DNA of 64,000 nucleotides from Vigna angularis (taxonomy: Eukaryota > Streptophyta > Magnoliopsida > Fabales > Fabaceae). This document shows positions 35,492-45,600 of the stretch, one piece after another (position 1 is the stretch's first letter; every line of letters starts with the position of its first letter). Below the pieces are notes generated by a model that did no database searches, was not told the origin of the DNA, and saw only the letters and a program-made list of their open reading frames with translations. The position numbers were made by a program, and so were the translations under genes. Location of the stretch: the NCBI RefSeq assembly GCF_016808095.1, contig NC_068971.1, positions 2,294,001 through 2,358,000 on the forward strand, written 5' to 3'.

Positions 35492-35961
35492 ATGGACCCC
35501 CAGCAGTTGAATTTCGAGGCTGGACAGGCTCAGGGCCAAGCTCAAGCCCAACCCCAACCCCAAGCCCAACAAGCCCAAGCTCAGGTTTTCTTACTCTCCA
35601 TGCAAATTTAGTCTTTTGGGCTTTAGGGTTTATATGTAATTTAAAAGACCATATTTTTTTGCATGTACAGCAGGAAAAGACTAACAATTTGATGGACATG
35701 GCTAGCAATGCTGCTCAGTCTGCTAAGGAAACCATGACAGAGGTTCCAATTTTTAATTCATCAAATTGAATGCTTTGTTATTGTGTTAGTGTGTGAAGAC
35801 TTTGTGAACATCACGCATCTAAATTTCATTTATTGTATAATCAACGCATTAATGTAAATGTTTTTCTTATATTGTATGTTTAGGCTGGTCAGCAGATGAT
35901 GGCAACAGCACAAGGAGCAGCTGAAGCTGTGAAGAATGCAACTGGCATGAACAAAAATTGA
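35492..35961 (+). CDS. KIN1/KIN2/COR6.6-like stress protein with an extended Gln/Ala-rich N-terminus
   Basis: Exons 35492-35584 (31 codons), 35671-35742 (24) and 35884-35961 (25 plus stop) join in phase 0 to give 80 residues. The second exon could start three bases later, because the acceptor reads CAGCAG. Exon 1 encodes MDPQQLNFEAGQAQ followed by a Gln-Ala-Pro run. Exon 2 encodes QEKTNNLMDMASNAAQSAK and exon 3 AGQQMMATAQGAAEAVKNATG. Both later blocks align with the minus-strand gene at 3.9-4.5 kb. The family consists of small hydrophilic LEA-like peptides induced by cold, drought and ABA. An ABRE and a TATA box stand in the right places upstream. Confidence 0.88.
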
Positions 35962-36444
35962 ATTGATTAAGAGGGATGCACGGATCCTGATCATTCAGTT
36001 TCACTTTGATTTTGTTTTTCCTTTTCTGTATTGCTCGTTTCTTCTTGTTCTGAGGGCATTGTTCAAGAAATGCTGTAGTTTAGTTTTTGTTTTGAGTGGT
36101 ACTCCCAAAAGAGAACTCTATGATGTAGCTCTCATTTTATTAATCAATAAATTTTTTCTTAGCATAACTTAATACTTCTAAATTCTTATCATGATTAATG
36201 AGAAATTAAACATGCGGTTATTCCAATAGTTGATTATATAACAAGACTAATCGCATGAAGTTGTTAGCAGAGTTTGTCAGAAATTACAAACAACTGTTCA
36301 CACACAGCTTGGTTTCTGTAGAAAAACTTAGTTTTTTTCGAGAGTGAGGGGAAGAACACATTGAAGTATGCCATAAACAACAAAGAAAAAACCTATATAT
36401 TATTCTGGAGTAAAATTTGAAGAACTATATATAGTATTTTCTCC
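35962..36444. other. Convergent 3' spacer between the second KIN-like gene and the SDR gene
   Basis: Only 483 bases separate the two stop codons, so both 3' UTRs must lie here and may overlap. AATAAA-type words occur near 36142-36150 for the plus-strand gene. No other feature seen. Confidence 0.55.
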
Positions 36445-37448
36445 TTAAATGATTATTTTCTCATCTTTTTTAGGTTGGTACATGTAACTCATTCTACTAT
36501 CAGCATTTGTGTATCCTCCATCTACACGAAGATTGTGTGCTGTTATGAAACCAGACTCATCACTAGCCAAAAACAAAGCAGCTTGTGCTACATCTTCAAT
36601 GGTTGCTCCTCTCCCCTTCAGCAAACTTGCCGTTGTCCCAATAAACTCATTCAAACACTGAGGGGTAAGATCAACATTAGCAAACCTTTTGAAAGCACTG
36701 AGAAGCATCTCAGAGGGAATCCCATGTGGTGAGATGCAGTTAACACGAATCAAATGCTCTCCCAACTCACAAGCAGCACTTCTCACCAATCCATCTATGG
36801 CTGCTTTTGTCATGGTGTATCCATGCAAGGCCAAACCACCCATTACGGCTGCAACACTAGAAGTGCATATGATGGATCCTCCTCTTTGACCTTTGATCAT
36901 TGCCTTTGCAGCATGTTTGATCCCATGCACTGTTCCATGAAGGTTGGTGGAAAATAAATGCCTCACTTGATCCATGTCAATGGTTGTGATGCTTCTTCCC
37001 TCAGGCCCTCCAATTCCAGCATTGCTGAGCATGATGTCCAGATGGCCCTTCCATGACAGTGCAAAGTTAATGGCAGATTCAACATCATCTTCCTTTGATA
37101 CATCACAGTGTATGTAGCGACCGCCTATGGACTCAGCCACCTTGGCTCCTACATCATCAAGCACATCAGCAATGACCACATGTGCTCCATTTTCCGCAAA
37201 CAGCTTAGCTGCAGTTGCACCAATTCCTCTTGCACCACCAGTTACCACTGCCACCTTATCAGCTAGTCTTGACAACAAATCAAAAAGATGGTTAATCTTA
37301 CATTCAGTTGAAGTTTCTGATTCATATCACATATATATTACTATTGATTTAATGGAAAATATATGAGATTATCAGCAAGATAACTGTGTGCTGACCTTTT
37401 TGCTGATGGGTTTTGAGTTTCTATATTCTGATTCATGTGTGGTTCCAT
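36445..37448 (-). CDS. NAD(H)-type short-chain dehydrogenase/reductase (SDR110C-like; momilactone A synthase / secoisolariciresinol dehydrogenase-like)
   Basis: Two exons on the minus strand: 37396-37448 (ATG at 37446-37448) and 36445-37267. They join within an Arg codon (AG|A) to give 291 residues. The short first exon encodes MEPHMNQNIETQNPSAK and is easily missed, because the long frame in exon 2 has no in-frame ATG at its start. The Rossmann motif is TGGARGIG (27-34). Asp52 after strand beta-2 favours NAD(H), the structural NAG is at 100-102, and the catalytic set is Ser155, Tyr168 and Lys172 (YTMTK). The C-terminus LRVDGGYTN is typical. Plant relatives oxidise terpenoid, lignan or xanthoxin-type alcohols. 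The substrate here cannot be told from sequence. Confidence 0.88.
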
Positions 37449-37764
37449 TTCACTGATGTAATATTGTTTTATGGATCTTTGTATTCAACACTTAAATATT
37501 GATCATGCTTTGGTCCTGGTGTAACATGCTTTTGCTGCCTTATAACCACTACTCAACTCCCTCCTTCGTATTCGTAATATGTTCTCTTCATGAATTCCAT
37601 GTTTATTGTTCAGCTAATTTTCATTCAGATCTCATGTTTCCGAGAAGAAAAGGAAAACTCATGTCATGGAGTTAAACAGAATATGTATATAACATCATCA
37701 AAGGAAGGGAAAAATGGTTATTTTAATCTTCAAAGATGTTTTTATTTACTATCAAATGAATAAG
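37449..37764. other. Promoter region of the SDR gene
   Basis: The SDR gene reads left from 37448, so its promoter lies here, squeezed against the inverted-repeat element that begins at 37765. No convincing TATA box was fixed. The target-site copy AATGAATAAG occupies 37755-37764. Confidence 0.45.
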
Positions 37765-39045
37765 GGCTTTGTTACCAAAATACTCAAAAATGGATCTATA
37801 TTACAAGAATAGACAAATTCAATTTAAAATACCAAAATGGAGAAGTCGTGGGGCCAAAACGACTTCAAATGAAGAAGTCGTACCCCTTGCACGACTTCAC
37901 ACTCTTCATTTGACCAGTGGTGAAGTCGTGAACCCCAAAAACGACTTCTGGATCCTCTAATCGATTACAAAATCTTGATCGATTACACAATGTTGAAATC
38001 GTGACCCTCCTGCACGACTTCAGTGTAGTAGACAAAAATGATACTCGTAATCGATTACTACACTTCTGTAATTGATTACCAGTGTTTTAAGTGTGGAAGA
38101 ACCACCCTGGTAAGCGATTACAAGCTTGTTGTAATCGATTACCAGTGTGTTTTGGTTGGTTTATGAAAATTATATGGCAGTTTACATATTTTATTTATTG
38201 TTTGTGTTATACGAAAAAAGAAATTGTGGTTATTATTTAATGAATGGAGACAAATTTGAAGAAAAGAGAAAAAAAATATTAATAAGAAATATCAATAATA
38301 ATATATTAATAATCGATTTGATTACAATTGGGTAAGATTAAAAAATAACTAATGACGAAATTGACAATTTCTCTTATGATGACCTTCGTTGCGGCAGTAA
38401 GTAAGAGTCTTTTTTTGGCTTATCTGGATTGGATTGATCCATTTCATTATGAATCCTATTTGTAGATCCATTTCTTAATCTTACCCAATTGTAATCAAAT
38501 CGATTATTAATATATTACTATTAATATTTCTTATTAATAACTTTTTTCTCTTTTCTTCAAATTTGTCTCCATTCATTAAATAATAACCACAATTTCTTTT
38601 TTCGTATAACACAAACAATACATAAAATATGTAAACTGCCAAATAATTTTCATAAACCACCAAAACACACTGGTAATCGATTACAACAAGCTTGTAATCA
38701 CTTACCAGGGTGGTTCTTCCACACTTAAAACACTGGTAATCGATTACAGAAGTGTAATAATCGATTACCAGTATCATTTTTGCCTACTACACTGAAGTCG
38801 TGCAGGGGGGTCACGATTTCAACATTGTGTAATTGATTAGAGGATCTTGTAATCGATTACAGGATCCAGAAGTCGTTTTTGGGGTTCACGACTTCACCAC
38901 TGGTCAAATTAACAGTGTGAAGTCGTGCAGGGGGGACACGACTTCTTCATTTGAGGTCGTTTTGGCCCCACGACTTCATATTTGGTAAAAAATTGTCCAT
39001 TTACGTAATATGCTAGGCAAATATGTCTAGTTTGGTGCAAAAGCC
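37765..39045. mobile_element. Mutator-like foldback element with about 575-bp inverted repeats and a 10-bp target duplication
   Basis: The element begins GGCTTTGTTACCAAA and ends with the reverse complement of GGCTTTTGCACCAAA. It is flanked on both sides by AATGAATAAG (37755-37764 and 39046-39055). The arms (37765-38342 and 38475-39045) pair over nearly their whole length, leaving a loop of about 130 bases. The arms carry many GAAGTCGT/ACGACTTC and TAATCGATTAC palindromic words. No transposase is present. TIR length, GG...CC termini and a 9-10-bp target duplication are the marks of Mutator-superfamily non-autonomous elements. The frames at 38147-38777 are reflections of the repeat. Confidence 0.85.
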
Positions 39046-39055
39046 AATGAATAAG

Positions 39056-40682
39056 TGTTACAACAATATCTTCTATACATCACATAATTTAAAAAATTTA
39101 AAAGAGAAGTTTGAAGAATATAATTGCTCCATTAATTCCTTGGAAAATAATAATTAAAACAATGCAAAGGAGAAAAATATTATCTTTCCTTATTTTTTTT
39201 AAAGGCACTTGAGTGACATCAACATTTGTTGATAAAAAAATATTCATAAAAATTGATATCTGTAACTTTTGGTATTAATATATATAAATGTTAATTAGAA
39301 TATTCTGACACTGTAATGAATTTTTTAATATAATTTAATTACCGACTAATTAAGTGATTAATATATATTAAGTGAGAACAATATTGATTGATATTTAATG
39401 TTTTTTTATAATGGAAATACTTTATTTAAAAAGAATTATAATTCAATAAATTTAAATTGTTTTGTATAAATAAAATGAAACTAAATAATTTGAAATTATT
39501 TTAATATATATTTAATATACTCAAACATAGGTAAGGATATGAATCGCGCACACGACGGATCCTGACTGAGATGTTCTCATTCAAAGTCCTTGATGAAAAC
39601 AACAAAATAGTCAATAATGAACTTCTTGTGGTTGATGAACTTGCTCCAACCACTGGTGAAGAGGTGTTGACATGAAGGGATTGGATTGAAGGATTGGCTC
39701 GGAAGTTGAGCAGAGGGAATATAGAGTTGGTACTCATGATCTTCGTAGTTGGTTTAGTTATTATCATTGTTCTTCTAGTTGTTGTGATGGAACAAAGCCT
39801 GACAAAGACCTCATCGAAGAATGAATCAACGGGCAACAAAACTTTGTCATCTAGCTCAACACAACATTGTCCGACCATCAAACTCGGTAACACAACTAGA
39901 CTATATATTGTTCAAAGGTGTTATAGTAACATAAAAGTGATATTTTTTTCTCTTTATTTGTTCTCTCTTCTCTTTGTTTTTTTCTTTCTTGTAGGTTGAT
40001 ACCTTATAAAAACAACACATAGCAAGGAACGAGGGCTAGGAGGAACGAAAGGAAAAAGAGAGTGAATGTGACGAAGAAATATGCTCCATATTGACTTTTA
40101 AAAGTAGTGAACCATAAAATGTAGCTTTAGGATGTGCACAACGACGTCTACACATGCTCGTCAGATTTTAAGATTGCCACCAAAAGATTTCAACGATTAT
40201 TGTGACATAGGCATATTGAATTGAACTTTTTTAATATTGATAAGGATTTTAGATATAATAATGACATCGAAAAGTGTTTTACCATTGGACGTCAAAATAT
40301 TATTGCTAAATTGAAAATTATACTTAGTACAGAAACAATCCGTGTCTCTATCATTTAATAGCATATAAAGATTTAATTTATATTCTATCTAATAAGAGTA
40401 GTGGATAATGATACCATCCTTAGAGTTCCTTATTGTAAATGGACTCCAAACCCAAATATTTAAATTCAAATGTTATCAATTTTTCATGCTTGTTTAAAGA
40501 CAAATATTCACTATCCGGACGAACCATAGCTTAAAACAATGCTTTAGAGTATATTCATCTTTAATAATCTTTAATGCCATACATGGGGTGCAAGTGGAAA
40601 ACATGGGTGCAGAAATCAGTTCAATAGTAGGCTGACTAGCCCAAATTTACAATGACCAAAAACAAAAAGGTTGCTTCTCCTA
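39056..40682. other. AT-rich spacer
   Basis: No gene supported. A stretch at about 39540-40020 is less AT-rich and has open frames on both strands, but no domain or splice context. It may be decayed mobile DNA. Confidence 0.45.
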
Positions 40683-40691
40683 AAACCCTAG
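40683..40691 (+). promoter_or_regulatory. Telo-box (AAACCCTAG) upstream of the PPR gene
   Basis: AAACCCTAG, the plant interstitial telomere-like element, is common close to the start site of genes expressed in dividing cells and of genes for organelle or ribosome biogenesis. It lies 88 bases before the PPR ATG. Confidence 0.5.
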
Positions 40692-40778
40692 TAACTGTTA
40701 CTCTCCCTTTCTCTTAGTTTCTTCCATACACTCAAAATCTCGATCAATCAGAATCTCACGATTCGTTCATTTGCAGAA

Positions 40779-42668
40779 ATGAGATACCAATGGCGTCTTC
40801 TTCACCATCTTCTCCGTTCTCGTCCCCGCATTCCCAATCACTCTCAGGTACTTTCCTCTTCCTCTTCCATTTCCCGTCGTTTAACCGTAAATTCCTCCTT
40901 CCCGCTAAACCCTAGTTTCCGTCGTTTCTCTTCGGAACCTGTTCTCGCTCACTCCGATAACGACCACGTCCTCGTCGCCGACATTTTCTCCAAACATGCG
41001 GATTCCGACGACGTGAAAAACCTCGTCGATTCGAATCGCATTTCGATTACTCACGACGCTGTCCTTGCGGTTCTGTGGAAGCTCGATTCCAACGTCGATG
41101 CGGCGCGGAGGTTCTTCCAATGGGTTTCGGAGAACTATCCCGAGAAGTTGAGCTCCAAGTGCTACAACTTGATGCTGCGCGTTTTGGGGACCAATGGTTT
41201 GGTTAACGAGTTTTGGGAGTTGGTCGATGTAATGAAGAAAAAGGGGTATGGGGTTTCCAAGGGCGTGAAGGAGAGAATGTTGGAGTGTTTTGAGAAGGGT
41301 GGAATGAAAGGTGACTTGGCGAAGTTGAAGGGTTTGTTTGATAACTCGAATGAGAAGAACTGTGCTATAGTGTGTAGGATTGCGAGGAACAATGTGTGGA
41401 GTGATGATGTTGAGAGGCAGATTAAGGACTTGAATGTTGGGTTCTCCGGGGATATGGTTAAGATTGTTTTGGAGGGATTGGCATCAGAGCCGGCTAAGGC
41501 GCTGATATTTTTCCGGTGGTTGGAGGAGAGTGGGATGTTTAAGCATAATGGGGAAACTTACAATGCAATGGCGAGGGTGTTGGGGAGGGAGGACTCGATT
41601 GATAGGTTTTGGAAGCTTGTTGGGGACATGAGGAGTGCTGGGTTTGAGATGGAGGTTGAGACCTTTGCTAAGGTTTTGGGGAGGTTTTGTAAGAGGACAA
41701 TGGTAAAGGATGCTGTTGAGCTTTATGAGCTTGCTATGGCTGGCGCAAATAAGCCTTCGGTTGAGTGTTGTGTCTTTTTGTTGAGGAAGGTTGCTGCTGG
41801 GAAAGAGCTGGATATGGATTTGTTTTCGAGGGTTCTGAAGGTTTTTACCGGAAGTGGGAATTCGTTGACTGATTCTATGGTTAATGCTGTGCTGAAGTCT
41901 TTGACCAGCGTTGGTAGGACTGGAGAGTGGAACAAGGTTTTGAAAGAAATGGAAAACTGTGGGTTTGTTGCTGGTGGTAATTTACAGAGTAAAATTGCCT
42001 TTAAACTTAGTGCTGCTGGTAATACGGAACAAGCTCATGAGTTCGTGAATAGAGTTGAAGCATCTGGGTGTAATGCAGATCGCAAGACATGGGAATCTTT
42101 GATTGAGGGGCACTGTGTTGCCGGGAACATTGATAAAGCTTTTGATTCTTTTAAAGAGATGGTTGAGAAGGAGGGGATCACTTCGGCAGGCTATACTTTT
42201 GATGTGTTGATGAATTCACTTTGTCAAACGAATAGGGCAATAGATGCATGTAAGATTCTTTGCCGACTAGTGAATGAAAAACAGCTAAAACCCTGGCATT
42301 CTACTTACAAGCTGTTGGTAACCAAATTATTGGTTCAGGGAGGATTTGCAGATGCTTTGCCAATTTTGGGATTAATGAAAACCCATGGATTTCCACCTTA
42401 TACTGATCCATTTATTGAACACTTGTCAAAGAGTGGAAGTGATGATGATGCGGTACTGTTTCTCAGGGCAATGACTTCAAAGAGGTTTCCGTCTACATCT
42501 GTGTATCTTCGTTTGTTTGAAGCCTTCTTCAAGCACGGAAGGCATGTAGAAGTACATAATTTCCTTTCTAAATGTCCACGGTACATTCGAAATGATGCAG
42601 ATGTGTTGAATCTCTTTTATTCCATGAACTCTAAAGAAGCTGCTTCTTCTGGTATCGTGACTGCTTAA
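40779..42668 (+). CDS. P-class pentatricopeptide repeat protein, probably mitochondrial (At3g02490-like)
   Basis: An intronless frame of 629 residues from an ATG in good context (GAAATGAG) to TAA. The N-terminus MRYQWRLLHHLLRSRPRIP is Arg-rich with no acidic residues, then Ser-rich, as in a mitochondrial presequence. The body is a series of 35-residue helical repeats. Clear ones start around NLMLRVLGTNGLVNEFWELVDVM, NAMARVLGREDSIDRFWKLV, SLIEGHCVAGNIDKAFDSF, and DVLMNSLCQTNRAIDACKIL. No E, DYW or other C-terminal editing domain follows, so it is P-class. Such proteins bind organelle RNA and affect its stability, splicing or translation. The RNA target cannot be predicted here. The resemblance to Arabidopsis At3g02490 is from memory. 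Confidence 0.9.
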   Translation: MRYQWRLLHHLLRSRPRIPNHSQVLSSSSSISRRLTVNSSFPLNPSFRRFSSEPVLAHSDNDHVLVADIFSKHADSDDVKNLVDSNRISITHDAVLAVLWKLDSNVDAARRFFQWVSENYPEKLSSKCYNLMLRVLGTNGLVNEFWELVDVMKKKGYGVSKGVKERMLECFEKGGMKGDLAKLKGLFDNSNEKNCAIVCRIARNNVWSDDVERQIKDLNVGFSGDMVKIVLEGLASEPAKALIFFRWLEESGMFKHNGETYNAMARVLGREDSIDRFWKLVGDMRSAGFEMEVETFAKVLGRFCKRTMVKDAVELYELAMAGANKPSVECCVFLLRKVAAGKELDMDLFSRVLKVFTGSGNSLTDSMVNAVLKSLTSVGRTGEWNKVLKEMENCGFVAGGNLQSKIAFKLSAAGNTEQAHEFVNRVEASGCNADRKTWESLIEGHCVAGNIDKAFDSFKEMVEKEGITSAGYTFDVLMNSLCQTNRAIDACKILCRLVNEKQLKPWHSTYKLLVTKLLVQGGFADALPILGLMKTHGFPPYTDPFIEHLSKSGSDDDAVLFLRAMTSKRFPSTSVYLRLFEAFFKHGRHVEVHNFLSKCPRYIRNDADVLNLFYSMNSKEAASSGIVTA

Positions 42669-45600
42669 GATTGCGGAATATATCTTGTGTTGTACTCTTC
42701 AGAAGAATGTGCAATTGCAGTTGTTCGGAAATTTTGGTGAGTGCTCATTCTTTTTTGCTTCATTTAAATTATTGAAAAAAGGGTTGATTCTTACTTTGAA
42801 TAAAGCCAAACAAACCAAAATTTTTGACATTCTATAATCCCCCCATGCAACTTGTATTTCACATGCAAATCGAAATTCTTCTCTCCGACATCATTATTAA
42901 GGACACCAAACGAATGCTTTGCTTGGTGCTTTGACAGCAGTGGACTGTAGTTCGATGCGTCCCGATTTACACTGTCTTAATAATGTACATTGTAGATTGA
43001 GGTGATACATATAAGCAACAATATAGACATGAAAAGCTTGCAATTTTTTCCTCTTTAGATTTACTTCTGGATGTGTTCAATGCCATCTCAATATTTCTTA
43101 ACAAATTCACATGCAATGCTTCAGTATTACACACTTATTCATTCAGTGCTCTCATCAGCATTGTAAGTGGATTGATGCCTTAGATATAATGTAAGCTTCA
43201 TTTGTTCTTGGACTGCAACACGATCAAGAGTTGCTAAGCTTGGTTAGTTGTTTCTAAGATTGGTTTGTGCTCTTGGCCACTACTGACTATAATAAATTCG
43301 AGGACGGCAAAAATATAGCACTATTTGAACCAAAGCAATAGACACTGTTGTGTTTTACTTCGTAGTTTGTTCATTTTCTAATAATGTTACAGTTTCGTCC
43401 TGTGAATTCGGTGATCTGTATCGTTTAAGAATAACTATTAATGGATTTTCATTACCGTTGCCATGATTAGTAATGGATTTTTTAAGTACACATGATGTTT
43501 GAAAATGTGGAAGGCATTGGTGTCCGTTTCTTTTTTCTAACCATAGCTGATTTGGTCCGAAGTGATGTACAAGGTGACGAGAAAAATTTAATTCATAAAA
43601 TGGTGAAAAATGTGACGATAGGATGTTGAATTCGACTGCTAGGAAATGACGGCTTTAACCTTCAATTGGAAATGACGTCTTACCCATTATAACTCATTTC
43701 CATACAGGTCCATAACTATTAACGGTCACAATTTATTATGATTAAGGAACATTAATTTAGATGTACCTCCGTATTCCGTCTTCTAACCATTACTTTTGGA
43801 CATTCTTGTTGCAACGATAAAGTGTAGACTGGGTCCTGTTTTTATGGTTTCATATTGGGCCTGGCAAAATTTAGACCCACTGGTAGATCGCTTCAAATCT
43901 GGTGGGTGCGTTTCTTATAAAAGGCATTTCCTTGAGGACGAAGCAAGCTTTTTTCCCTTTTATTGATTTGCCTAAATAGAATGACATGTCAAACAACTCA
44001 CACCATTAATAGTAAGGCCATATCATATCAGTGACAGGTTGCATTAATGTGAAAAGTACATGTAAATAGTCCAAGAATTGATACCAGGAACAGCAACCGA
44101 AGTGTGGTGTAGGTAGATAGAACTGTATGTTGAAAAAAAAATACCTTTTTTAATTTAATCCGGAAAAGAATTAAAATCACTCGTATTTGATTTAATATTT
44201 TAATAAATCACTAAACTCTTCATGATTTCCACAACTTACGTGATGTACTTGATTAGTTCTAACGTTCAGTTCAATTTTCCGAACTAATAGGATAGTAATA
44301 CGAAATATGAATACTGATTACAACAACTATAAATCCTTATCTTCACCAGTTATAATGCCCAAATTGATTAAAGGACGATAATGATAAATTAGCAATACAA
44401 GAGTAGCAAATTAAAGCCAGATACGAGATCCATTAATGGAATAGATAGGTGAAAGAATGACGATAGCTTAAATATTAGAGACTTAATTAGGAGGGTGGTG
44501 ATAAACAATTAGTAATGCGTATGGTTATTAAGAAAAATAGTTGGAAAAGTTTAAGTACAAAACTAGAAATTAATAGTAATTTTCATTTTATAACAAAGTA
44601 TAACTAGGTGACAAAGAAAGCAAAATTGCTTTCAGTGAAATTTGTCGACAAAATCAATAAGAAATCAAATGTATTAGAAGTATAAACTTTTTTGGTGGCT
44701 GGTAATCGTCCTATTTTCTGAATGCTTCTGACGTCTGAGTATACACATACGAATCTTTCTTTGAAGTTTTCAATTTTACTTTGTGGATGGTCTTTACAAG
44801 AAACGTTTTTCACTTAAATGTAAGATAAATTTGGGATATTAATAAGAGTAACGGTAACGTAACCTATTTTTACATTTACTTGACACAGATAAAATGATAA
44901 TAAAAATATAAATTTTTGTATTTTTTTAAAAAAGAAGAAAATAAAAAAAGAAAATTACATGAGAGAAATTTAATTGGGACATCACCTCAATGTTATGTGT
45001 TCAATTATTGTGTCATTTTTCATGTCCCCAACCATGTTTCTTTTGACAGCAAAAAAAGAAAAAGAAAACATGAAGAAGGTATTGCCAACTAAGAAAGACG
45101 TGTGCGTTTGTATCTTTTCCCAACGACGGACCACCCTGTTTCTTGTAGTTCCAAAATCAGTGACCTAAACTATGTTCCATCTTATAACCACAACCGCATT
45201 CTTCCTTTCTTTCAAAGCAAAGTAAAACTCTACCCTTTTCCTGCTACCCAACACTTCCAGCAGAAAAATTGAGCCTCACTTTGATAGTACAACTAATCAC
45301 TGCTTCCAAAACTAACGTTTACAATGTGAGTCTTTTATAATTTTTTTAACTTTCTCCCAACATTGCCTCAGAAAAAAGGCATAATTCGGTTGGCCATCGC
45401 ACCCTTCCCTAACAAAAGGAATGTAACAATAACCATACAAAATAATAATGACTGGCCGGAATGAAGTTCCTCAAATTGTCAAACGCCAATGAAAAATTTG
45501 ATTTACTTGCCATCATATCGATGAAGACTTTTTGAATAGTTTTGAACATGTTATTTAAACTCAACCTTTGTTGCATCCCTTAAGAAAGCATTCTGTAATG

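Noticed and set aside
38147..38777. Two similar frames on opposite strands (about 62 and 98 residues)
   Set aside because: They are mirror images produced by the inverted-repeat arms of the foldback element, not genes.
39501..39999. Overlapping frames with a hydrophobic segment (FVVGLVIIIVLLVV)
   Set aside because: The hydrophobic run suggests a membrane protein, but the frame has no partner exons or promoter and the other strand is equally open.
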